A program made the position numbers and the translations under genes. The notes beneath the pieces were generated by a model. That model was not told the DNA's origin. It did not search any database and worked only from the letters and a program-made list of their open reading frames with translations. This document shows, in pieces, positions 1 through 6,497 of a stretch of 8,760 nt of DNA. The stretch spans positions 1-8,760 of the forward strand of contig DAOVUO010000079.1 in NCBI GenBank assembly GCA_030632545.1. The letters run 5' to 3'. Source of the DNA: Bacteroidales bacterium (GTDB lineage Bacteria; Bacteroidota; Bacteroidia; Bacteroidales; DYOH01). Each line of letters opens with the position of its first letter. Position 1 is the first letter of the stretch.

Positions 1-1210
1 ACGAGGAAAGCCTAATGGTATTGATGTTGGTGAGCACGAAATAGTTTTATGTTTAATGGATGGAAAATCTGAAAATGTATTGCAGAATACTACGCTTAGG
101 GTATTGGATATAAACGACATGCCAATTATTTATAGTAAGCCAGATTCTTTAGTTTTTGAGGATGATGAATATGTCTATTTACTCCAAGTTAGCGATATTG
201 ATGATATTGATATTTTAGATTTAGAGCTTTGGTATTTGCCATCATGGTTAAATTATAGGCAAATGTCGAGTAGGGTATGGGAGTTTTTTGGCTGGCCTGA
301 CGTGCAAAATGTTGGTGTAGATTCTGTAAAATTACAAGTTTCGGACTTGGAATATATTTCAGAGCAAAAATTTATAATTAGTGTTTTGAATAGGAATGAT
401 TTACCAATATTTTCTGTGGCAAATTCAGATACAACATTAGAGGATTTTTCTTTTGATAAAAACTATTTTTTCACTGATGAAGAAGGTGATAGCATAAAAT
501 TTGATTTATTGACAAAGCCTAATTGGATTGCTTATACAAAAACTAGCGAAACTGCGTTTGCTCTATCAGGAACACCAACAAATAGTGAAGTAGGGGAGAG
601 TATATTGGAGTTTTGGCTTACCGATTTTGTTGATACGGCCGTAATTAAATATACTATAGTTGTTGAAAATGTGAATGATGCACCATTTTTTATTAGTTCT
701 ACAATTGATACTGCGTATTTCGCAATGACTTATGAAAGTATTATTTATTATAAAGATATTGATAGTAAGCAATTAGAATTAAATATTGTAAGTTCACCAG
801 ATTGGATTAAACTTGAAATAATTAATGATACTAGTGCTTTGCTTTTTGGTGATGTGCCTATTATAACTAAAGAAAACCAGATTGTACGTTTGTCAATAAG
901 TGACAAAATTGATACTGTATATCAGGATTTTGAATTATATTTTTCAAGTACAAATAGTATTTCTGATTTTGCAAAAACTGTTGATTTTGAAGTTTATCCG
1001 AATCCTGCATCTGATTATATTAGAATTAAGCAAAAAAGTGGAATAGAAATAGAAAAACTTGAAATTTGGGATGCTCAGTCTAAGCTTATCTCAAGTCAAT
1101 CCAGTGAATTTCAATATATTGTTTTAACTAATTTTGAAATTGGCGTTTATTTTCTTGTTTTTTATACAAAAACAGGTCTTTTTTATACAAAATTGGTGAT
1201 TGAGAAATAA
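1..1210 (+). CDS. T9SS-secreted protein with tandem cadherin/dystroglycan-like Ig domains (5' partial)
   Basis: The reading frame is open from the first complete codon at base 2, so the true start lies outside the window and the ATG at 56 is internal. About 402 C-terminal residues are visible. They contain the end of one and then three more roughly 90-residue beta-sandwich repeats of the cadherin-like/dystroglycan (CADG, He_PIG) type. Marks of these are the linkers LDINDMP, LNRNDLP and VENVNDAP, the Pro-x-Trp motifs (PSWLNY, PNWIAY, PDWIKL) and LSGTPTNSEVG. The last about 74 residues (bases 986-1207) begin FEVYPNPASDYIRI and end LVIEK. This is a T9SS type A sorting domain, which by family knowledge directs export across the outer membrane and is cleaved on anchoring or release. 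The protein is thus probably a large secreted or surface protein, possibly adhesive. The partner bound cannot be told. TAA stop at 1208-1210, then a shared terminator. Confidence 0.9.
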   Translation, partial: RGKPNGIDVGEHEIVLCLMDGKSENVLQNTTLRVLDINDMPIIYSKPDSLVFEDDEYVYLLQVSDIDDIDILDLELWYLPSWLNYRQMSSRVWEFFGWPDVQNVGVDSVKLQVSDLEYISEQKFIISVLNRNDLPIFSVANSDTTLEDFSFDKNYFFTDEEGDSIKFDLLTKPNWIAYTKTSETAFALSGTPTNSEVGESILEFWLTDFVDTAVIKYTIVVENVNDAPFFISSTIDTAYFAMTYESIIYYKDIDSKQLELNIVSSPDWIKLEIINDTSALLFGDVPIITKENQIVRLSISDKIDTVYQDFELYFSSTNSISDFAKTVDFEVYPNPASDYIRIKQKSGIEIEKLEIWDAQSKLISSQSSEFQYIVLTNFEIGVYFLVFYTKTGLFYTKLVIEK

Positions 1211-1224
1211 ATTATATTTTGTAT

Positions 1225-1257
1225 AAAAAAAGTTCAGCTATTAGCTGAACTTTTTTT
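1225..1257. terminator. Bidirectional rho-independent terminator between convergent genes
   Basis: A perfect inverted repeat, AGTTCAGCT (1231-1239) and AGCTGAACT (1243-1251), closes a 3-base loop. It is extended by six A on the left (1225-1230) pairing with T on the right (1252-1257). A run of eight T (1251-1258) follows for the + strand, and the A run gives the U tract for the - strand. The hairpin lies 14 bases after the stop of the + gene and touches the stop codon of the FloA gene (1257-1259), so it can end both transcripts. Confidence 0.88.
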
Positions 1258-2867
1258 TAGTGATGATCATCTTCTTCGTGTTCGTCATGATTGTCATCGT
1301 TGTGATCATCATGATTGTCGTGTTTATCTTTATCAAATTTAGTTTGTTCTAAATAACTTTGACTAGTAAGCGATTCACGCATTTTAGTATCAGATTCAAT
1401 ATTTTTCATTTTTTTGTAGTCCTCAATACTGAAGTTTCCATTTCTAAATGCCTCTGCCATTGCTCTTTGTACTTCTTCTTCGGCAAATAGAGATTTAGCT
1501 TTAGCTTTTTCCGCTTCTGCTCTGGCAATCTCTATATCAAGCTCTGCATGAATGGATTTACCAATTTTAATATCTGAAACATCAATTGATTTAACCTCAA
1601 AGGCCGTATCTTCAAATAACTCTTTACGCTTTTCTACTAAATCCGCTACTTCGTAAGGATCTTCAATAATATCATAATGCGACTGAACTCTACCTATTTC
1701 AGTTACAAGGGCTTCGTTAACACGTGCAATTACAGTGTCCTCACCAGCACCTCTAATTATTTTTCTAATTCTTGGTCGAACAGTTACTCGTGCCTTCATT
1801 TTTACCTCTACGCCATCACCTGCATAACCAACAATCTCTTTGGTTTCGAGAACTTTAAAGTTTATTGAGTCATTTACTGCCTCTAAAATATCTATTCCTG
1901 CTAAACTTATACTTATAGCACTACTATAATCTAAATCAAGTTTATCTTCCTGGTCTAATTCTTTATCTGCATTATTAGCAGCAATTACAGCTTTTACAAC
2001 TTCAATAATTTTTCCACCTTCAAGGTAGTTTTGTACAAGTTTTTCACGAGTTACTTTTACTCCACCTTCTTGAGCAAGCTGCATTGTTTGTATAAGTAAA
2101 GCTACGTCTAAATCAGCTAAAAATTGTTTACTTAAAAAATTATAATCCACTTTTACACCAACATTGTGTGCTTTTATTAATGTGTCAACTACTTTGTCAA
2201 TATCAACTTCGGCTAAAAAACTGTCTGACAACGTGTTGATGTCAATGTCAATGCCTGCATTATGTGCAGAAATCATATTTCTAACTACTTTGCTTATGTC
2301 AACACCAGCATGTTCTAGTGAACCTAATTTTTTAGTTTCTAATTTTAGTCCCGCACTAATCCCTAGAATTTGTGTTTCTACAATTTTTTCAATAGCTATA
2401 TCGGTTAGATAAAGTTTAGTTAAATCTTCAATTTTTATGTGTATGTGTGCGTTGTATGCTTTAATTAATAGCCTTACTATTGGTGCGTGTGGTACTTTTT
2501 GCCAACGCATTTTTACTAGTTTGTACCAGCTTAGGTGTATTCCAGAAAGACGTGCTTCCCACCATAAGCCTAAAGGGACAAATGCGTAGAAAAAAAAGAA
2601 TGTTCCTGGCCCAAAGACAAGGGCAACAATTGTAACTACAATATATGTAGTCCAATTTGTATCAGTAGTCGCACTACCTGTTGCTGTAGTGGTTTCGCTC
2701 ATAAACGTATTTTCTAACGGAATATTTGTCTCGTTAGGTATGTCTTGCGTTAATTCAGTTACAGCCTCTGGTTGAGTTACTTGTAAAGCCATATATGTAA
2801 TTACTATCCCTATAATTACAACGGCAGCAATAATTATTAAATACATGGATTTAAATGGCAGTTTCAT
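1257..2867 (-). CDS. floA: FloA-type flotillin-like SPFH membrane scaffold protein, repeat-expanded variant
   Basis: 536 residues against about 320-330 for ordinary FloA. FloA forms membrane-associated oligomers that organise functional membrane microdomains. An extra N-terminal membrane segment (about 8-28) is followed by a Thr/Glu-rich linker (about 30-70). The usual FloA membrane anchor (about 74-104, FVPLGLWWEA) and basic juxtamembrane stretch KMRWQKVP come next. Residues 130-329 hold six copies of a 32-residue unit (FloA normally has two). The SPFH core spans about 330-437, with YAGDGVEVKMKARVTVRP, RGAGEDTVIARV and SIDVSDIKIGKSI. A short Ala/Glu/Lys helix (about 440-470) leads into AMAEAFRNGNFSIEDYKKMK, the typical FloA C-terminal region. 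The end (516-536) has seven His among Asp/Glu. The start ATG lies 23 bases after the preceding gene, with an AT-rich leader and no clear Shine-Dalgarno. It is the second gene of a two-gene operon. No NfeD partner is visible. Family is sure; specialised function is unknown. Confidence 0.9.
   Translation of the reverse strand: MKLPFKSMYLIIIAAVVIIGIVITYMALQVTQPEAVTELTQDIPNETNIPLENTFMSETTTATGSATTDTNWTTYIVVTIVALVFGPGTFFFFYAFVPLGLWWEARLSGIHLSWYKLVKMRWQKVPHAPIVRLLIKAYNAHIHIKIEDLTKLYLTDIAIEKIVETQILGISAGLKLETKKLGSLEHAGVDISKVVRNMISAHNAGIDIDINTLSDSFLAEVDIDKVVDTLIKAHNVGVKVDYNFLSKQFLADLDVALLIQTMQLAQEGGVKVTREKLVQNYLEGGKIIEVVKAVIAANNADKELDQEDKLDLDYSSAISISLAGIDILEAVNDSINFKVLETKEIVGYAGDGVEVKMKARVTVRPRIRKIIRGAGEDTVIARVNEALVTEIGRVQSHYDIIEDPYEVADLVEKRKELFEDTAFEVKSIDVSDIKIGKSIHAELDIEIARAEAEKAKAKSLFAEEEVQRAMAEAFRNGNFSIEDYKKMKNIESDTKMRESLTSQSYLEQTKFDKDKHDNHDDHNDDNHDEHEEDDHH
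1881..2480 (-). repeat. Six protein-level tandem 32-residue units within floA
   Basis: Residues 130-161, 162-193, 194-225, 226-257 and 258-289 are five consecutive units of exactly 32 residues. Residues 290-329 are a sixth unit lengthened by about eight residues. The shared pattern is V-V-x-x-L-I-x-A-x-N-A-G-I-x-[IV]-x-x-x-x-L-x-x-x-[FY]-L-A-x-x-D-[IV]-x-K. The units are clearly related as protein but diverged at DNA level, so the expansion is old. The last two match, in register, the two units present in ordinary FloA. Confidence 0.82.
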
Positions 2868-2890
2868 CGTGGTTCGTGTTTTATTTATTA

Positions 2891-4570
2891 TTAATGTGAT
2901 TGTTCATGTCCGTGATAACCAGTATGTCGGCGTCGCGTACTTTCTTCTTTTATTTTAATTTTTGTTATATTTAATGAAACTACTAAAAGACTAGTTCCTT
3001 CATCTAAATTCAGTTTTAGAATTGATTTTGTTATTTTCGCTGGATTTTTTAGAGCATCTAAATGTGTTTCTAAACTGCCAATTGCGCTGTGCATTGCTTC
3101 GTCAATTCTTGCATTTAATGTAGGCAATCCTGCTGTATTAATATAGTATTTTAGGTCAAAACGGTAAGTTAATTCTGCTTCAACTTCTAATTTAACTTTA
3201 TCGTGTGTTAGTATTTCATCGTATTTGAATTTTTCGATTGCTGGTTTAATGGCTTTTGGTACAACATCATCTAAATTAAAACCTGATAAATCAATATTAG
3301 CTAAATCTTGATAGCTAATGTCACTCATTCTTGCATTTTTAAGTAGGATTATTGAATTAACTAATTTGTCAACATGCCCACCATTTAAAAAGTGCTTTTC
3401 TAAATCGTCAAATTCTACTTCAATATCAGCTTTTAATAAATCGTAAAAAACTTTTATTAGCTCCTCAATTACTCCCGGATTTTGGTATTTGTGCAACCGA
3501 TTATCAAGCTCTACGGATTTACCCATTTTGCTGATATTGTCCAAATTAAATTTAAAAGTACTTGGGGTTTTCAATCGCCACATTAATTTAAGCGGAACAT
3601 TTGCCCCCCCAGCTGTGAGAGTTTGATGAGCATCAAAAGTTCCTGATACATCAAATTTATTTTGATGGAGTTTAAGTAAATCTGTGGTTTTTATTTTTGG
3701 GTCTTCTTTTTTTGCATTTTCTAGTGTTGCCAGAAGCTTTTCAAATTTATTACGTTCAAGCTTTTGCATGTTTTTTAAGAGCTTTGCTTCGTCCTCAGAC
3801 ATACCTTCAGTTAGTGTACCAATAGGTTCTGGATGTACATTTTTTACAACCATATCATAAGTAAAACCAATACTTTTAGCTTTCGAATGATAGATTTTTA
3901 TCATGTAGGCTAATTCTTCAAAATCATAACCAGGTTTAAGATATTTTTGAAGTTCCTCGTATGTCATTTCAACACCAAGTTTCTTAAACACTTTTACAAT
4001 ATCTTCGTGAGTATAACGCCAATAAATATATCCACCTATACCAAGAATTACCACACCAAGGAGTATATACCAATAGTTAAATTTACTGTCAGTTTTTATT
4101 TTTAGAGCTGATAATTTTGCTGATGGTGTTTCGTAAAATTTTATTATTCGACTACCTGCTTGAAAAATTTCTGGTTTAATAAATAGATAAGCGCCCTGTA
4201 TAGTATAATCTTTTGAACTGATTCTAATTTGGTTAGAACCTGGTGTTATTACAGTACGTGTATTAATAATTTCTTTTTTGTAATAGAGATAAGGCACAGA
4301 ATCACCTGCTTCATTTATGTATGAGGTGCGGTTTAAGTTATCAACACTATCTTTTTTTTCAAAGTTTACATATTCGGCAGGAAATGTTAATGAGCCGTCT
4401 TTATTTATAAGTCCAAAATCTTTGGGTATCTTCACCCAATTATTTTCAAATTCAACAAATTCTCTTGAAAGAGCAACGTAATTATTTCTTGAACTGGGCT
4501 TTAGCATAAAAAAAACCACTATCAAAACTATAATAAGGGCTGGAGCAGCTATAATTATTGCTTTTTTCAT
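2891..4570 (-). CDS. Divergent FloA-like (degenerate SPFH) membrane protein lacking the coiled coil
   Basis: 559 residues. A membrane segment (about 4-23) is followed by a domain of about 140 residues that I do not recognise (24-165, beta-rich looking), then a second membrane segment (about 166-185, WYILLGVVILGIGGYIYW). This suggests N-in, middle domain outside the membrane, C-terminus in the cytoplasm. Residues 188-250 resemble two units of the FloA 32-residue repeat (MTYEELQKYLKPGYDFEE). Residues 371-402 (ADIEVEFDDLEKHFLNGGHV) and 403-435 (NIDLSGFNLDD) align with the two canonical FloA units. Residues about 436-541 follow the FloA SPFH core step by step (KVKLEVEAELTYRFDLKYYI, LNARIDEAMHSAIGS, LDEGTSLLVVSLNITKIKI), but the conserved GAGE motif has become NTAGLP. 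The protein stops right after the SPFH domain: no coiled coil and no FloA C-terminal region. It ends in a basic, His-containing tail (HTGYHGHEQSH). First gene of an operon with floA, 23 bases upstream. Role as FloA partner is inference. Confidence 0.8.
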   Translation of the reverse strand: MKKAIIIAAPALIIVLIVVFFMLKPSSRNNYVALSREFVEFENNWVKIPKDFGLINKDGSLTFPAEYVNFEKKDSVDNLNRTSYINEAGDSVPYLYYKKEIINTRTVITPGSNQIRISSKDYTIQGAYLFIKPEIFQAGSRIIKFYETPSAKLSALKIKTDSKFNYWYILLGVVILGIGGYIYWRYTHEDIVKVFKKLGVEMTYEELQKYLKPGYDFEELAYMIKIYHSKAKSIGFTYDMVVKNVHPEPIGTLTEGMSEDEAKLLKNMQKLERNKFEKLLATLENAKKEDPKIKTTDLLKLHQNKFDVSGTFDAHQTLTAGGANVPLKLMWRLKTPSTFKFNLDNISKMGKSVELDNRLHKYQNPGVIEELIKVFYDLLKADIEVEFDDLEKHFLNGGHVDKLVNSIILLKNARMSDISYQDLANIDLSGFNLDDVVPKAIKPAIEKFKYDEILTHDKVKLEVEAELTYRFDLKYYINTAGLPTLNARIDEAMHSAIGSLETHLDALKNPAKITKSILKLNLDEGTSLLVVSLNITKIKIKEESTRRRHTGYHGHEQSH

Positions 4571-4603
4571 TTAGTCTTATTTGCTTCTAGGTCTTAAACC
4601 TTT

Positions 4604-4635
4604 CAAATTAACGACTTTTCGTGCTAATTTACAAA
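4604..4635 (-). promoter_or_regulatory. Candidate Bacteroidota-type promoter of the FloA-like operon
   Basis: On the minus strand, TTTG (4635-4632), a 20-base spacer and TTAATTTG (4611-4604) fit the Bacteroidota -33 TTTG / -7 TAnnTTTG pattern with one mismatch in the -7 box. They lie 33 bases before the ATG at 4570. An alternative -7 box, TAAATTTG (4639-4632), matches the consensus perfectly, but the nearest TTG upstream of it is 26 bases away, which is long. One of the two probably drives the operon. Base 4571-4723 holds no gene. Confidence 0.35.
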
Positions 4636-4719
4636 TTTATTGAAATGATTATTCTCTATATTTATCAACAATTAGAAAAAATAATGATTTCATAATTAAT
4701 GCTTTTAACTTTTTTATAT

Positions 4720-4753
4720 AAAAATATCCCAAAACTTGCTTGTTTTGGGATAT
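4720..4753 (-). terminator. Rho-independent terminator of the DUF4384 gene
   Basis: A perfect 12-bp stem, ATATCCCAAAAC (4724-4735) against GTTTTGGGATAT (4742-4753), has a 6-base loop. Read on the minus strand it is followed by four U (4723-4720) and further AU-rich sequence. It lies 20 bases after the stop codon of the gene ending at 4774 and isolates that gene from the FloA-like operon downstream. Confidence 0.82.
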
Positions 4754-4773
4754 GATTTTGGCAGCTATATTTT

Positions 4774-6315
4774 TTACCAAGTTTTAGGCATGGTGGTCAT
4801 CATCATAAATTGTTCTGCACTTCCATCTTCTGGTTTTACAGCTTTAAATCCACGACTTTTCTTTAATACGTTTTGCAGATTACCATCAATGAATTTATAA
4901 CCGTATTGTTCGTGTATTTCTAAGTTTGCAAATTCTTCTGTTTGAGCAATAACTTGTAGCGTTTCAACTCCATAAGGGTCTGTGCAAATGAAGTATTGTG
5001 GAATTTCAATTACTTTATTTGTTTGGGAGGCTGTAATATGATAATTATCATAAAGTAAAGCTTTTTGGCCATCAGCTAGATGATAGATAAATCGTACAAA
5101 ACACGGTCTATTTGCCTTGATATACATTTTTAGCGTATCATTTTCTTCAAATAATAAGTTTTCACTTCCTTTGTTAGTGGCAAGAGAAACTGTTAGTCCT
5201 CCATTTGACGATACAAAATTTTCGTTGAAAAGTGCTAGGTTTTTTATTGCTTGATTGTAGTTTTCGGGTTCAATTTTAATTGAATTATTTTCAATATAAG
5301 TTTTTGAAATACCAGATTCTACCGCTGCTACTATATCACCCGTTTCCATGTTTATTACACTTATATTTACTTTTACATGTTCTTTTTCGTTCCAAAAAAA
5401 GCCTTTAAGTATGTATTTCTCTTTTAGTTTTGTATTTTTTGTGAGTTTTACTTTTTGGGAATACATTTTTTGACTTAATCCCATGGCAAATTTTGCAGAA
5501 TATGGACTTATAATACCTGAATTTTCGAAAGAGAAGTTTGAAATCCAAATTGGAAGACTGTCATTTTTTAACTGAAAAGCAATGTTTTGAGCAATAAATT
5601 CCTGTGTTTCATCGCTTCTCAAATCTTTGCTTTGTTGTATTTTTGCAATATGATTGCTTAGTTTTTTTTGAATTTCTAAAGCATCTGTTAAAAAAGGCTG
5701 GTACTCAGCTTTATTTCCACCATCTAAGGCCATAAGTACACTAAATGCATTACTTGATTCTTGTACAAATTTTTCGCCTTCAATAAGTTTATTGAGTAGT
5801 GTAATTTTATTTTGTGTTGCTGGGTCTTCAGCATATTCCAGAAGATTTTTAAGTTTTAAATTATTGGTTTCTAGAATGCTTTTGTAATTGTCGCGTACTT
5901 TAATTTTTGGTGCATAAGCAAATGCAAATGCATTTTTTGTTTTTGGGTCGTAGTAAAAATCACTAACTAAATCTGTTAGTTTTAGTTTACTAACCGATAC
6001 ACTTACTTGTTTTAATGACTCAAATGTTTCGTGGGTTGTATTGATTAAATTACTTGTTGTCATACTTTTGATTTCTGTAAGAACCGATTCGTTAAGAATT
6101 GTTCTTGCAGATGAAGTTAATCTGGATTGTGCATCATTTAATTCTGTAACATTATTTAGATTTTCAGATGAAAAGCCTTTTATGTATTCATCAGCAGGAA
6201 AATAAAGACTTCTTTTTTCGTAGTTAATCCATTTGGGAGCATCTTTCGATTTTTGTGCTATAATTGGTAGCATAAAAAGCATTAACAAACTAAGGGATAC
6301 TATTTTTTTTCTCAT
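4774..6315 (-). CDS. Secreted LPP20/FlgO-like/DUF4384 envelope protein
   Basis: 513 residues. The N-terminus MRKKIVSLSLLMLFMLPIIA followed by QKSK is a Sec signal peptide, probably cleaved by signal peptidase I. There is no lipobox cysteine. Residues about 26-150 (APKWINY, YIKGFSSEN, an Ala/Ser helix, then YYDPKTKNAFAFAYAPKI) look like the LPP20/FlgT-N fold. Residues about 150-250 are helical. Residues about 255-345 (IWISNFSFENSGIISPYSAK, YILKGFFWNEKEHVKVNISV, INMETGDIVAAVESGI) resemble FlgO/CsgG-like periplasmic domains. Residues about 373-463 (LTVSLATNKGSENLLFEEND, CFVRFIYHLADGQKALLYDN, PYGVETLQVIAQT) fit DUF4384, which is common in Bacteroidota envelope proteins. The Met-rich C-terminus (MMMTTMPKTW) is not a T9SS sorting domain. 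A terminator follows it and another precedes it, so it is probably transcribed alone. Likely periplasmic or outer-membrane associated. The domain assignments are by eye; function is unknown. Confidence 0.72.
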   Translation of the reverse strand: MRKKIVSLSLLMLFMLPIIAQKSKDAPKWINYEKRSLYFPADEYIKGFSSENLNNVTELNDAQSRLTSSARTILNESVLTEIKSMTTSNLINTTHETFESLKQVSVSVSKLKLTDLVSDFYYDPKTKNAFAFAYAPKIKVRDNYKSILETNNLKLKNLLEYAEDPATQNKITLLNKLIEGEKFVQESSNAFSVLMALDGGNKAEYQPFLTDALEIQKKLSNHIAKIQQSKDLRSDETQEFIAQNIAFQLKNDSLPIWISNFSFENSGIISPYSAKFAMGLSQKMYSQKVKLTKNTKLKEKYILKGFFWNEKEHVKVNISVINMETGDIVAAVESGISKTYIENNSIKIEPENYNQAIKNLALFNENFVSSNGGLTVSLATNKGSENLLFEENDTLKMYIKANRPCFVRFIYHLADGQKALLYDNYHITASQTNKVIEIPQYFICTDPYGVETLQVIAQTEEFANLEIHEQYGYKFIDGNLQNVLKKSRGFKAVKPEDGSAEQFMMMTTMPKTW

Positions 6316-6356
6316 GAGTTTAATATTTGAATTTTAAAGTTAAAATCTCTTAATCG

Positions 6357-6364
6357 TAAAGTTA
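6357..6364 (-). promoter_or_regulatory. Weak candidate -7 box for the DUF4384 gene
   Basis: TAACTTTA on the minus strand differs from the Bacteroidota -7 box TAnnTTTG only at the last base and sits 41 bases before the ATG. No good TTG element is found 19-21 bases further upstream, only a very A/T-rich tract. A terminator lies upstream of it, so some promoter must lie in 6316-6445. Confidence 0.2.
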
Positions 6365-6445
6365 CAATTTTTTTTTGTTTTGTTAATTCTGTTTTTAAAT
6401 AAGATGTAAAAAAAACTTTAATTCCATAAATAGATTTAAGATTTA

Positions 6446-6483
6446 AAAAAAAGCTTAGCATTTTTCAATACTAAGCTTTTTTT
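6446..6483 (-). terminator. Rho-independent terminator of the OmpA-family gene
   Basis: AAAAAAAGCTTAG (6446-6458) pairs with CTAAGCTTTTTTT (6471-6483) around a 12-base loop. On the minus strand the run of eight A at 6445-6452 becomes the U tract. The hairpin starts 14 bases after the TAA of the gene that ends at 6498. The stem is nearly symmetrical, so it could also stop transcription in the other direction, where no gene is seen. Confidence 0.85.
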
Positions 6484-6497
6484 GAATAACGAAATAA

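Noticed and set aside
566..772. - strand ORF of 68 codons
   Set aside because: Antisense to the cadherin-like domains of the T9SS substrate, which are clearly coding.
2164..2412. + strand ORF of 82 codons
   Set aside because: Lies fully inside floA on the opposite strand, whose protein has strong family similarity over this part; the ORF has no recognisable features.
2461..2655. - strand ORF in another frame of floA
   Set aside because: Overlaps the membrane anchor and first repeat of FloA, which show family motifs in the main frame; no sign of a frameshift.
1257..4570. HflK/HflC protease-regulator pair
   Set aside because: Motifs (RGAGEDTVIARV, AMAEAFRNGN, DYKKMKN) and the 32-residue units are those of FloA, not of HflK/HflC.
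4571..4773. Small RNA or riboswitch in the 203-base gap
   Set aside because: Only a terminator for the upstream gene and promoter-like elements are visible; no further structured element was found.
6256..6315. Lipoprotein signal at the N-terminus of the DUF4384 protein
   Set aside because: No cysteine follows the hydrophobic core; the cleavage context IIA-Q suits signal peptidase I.
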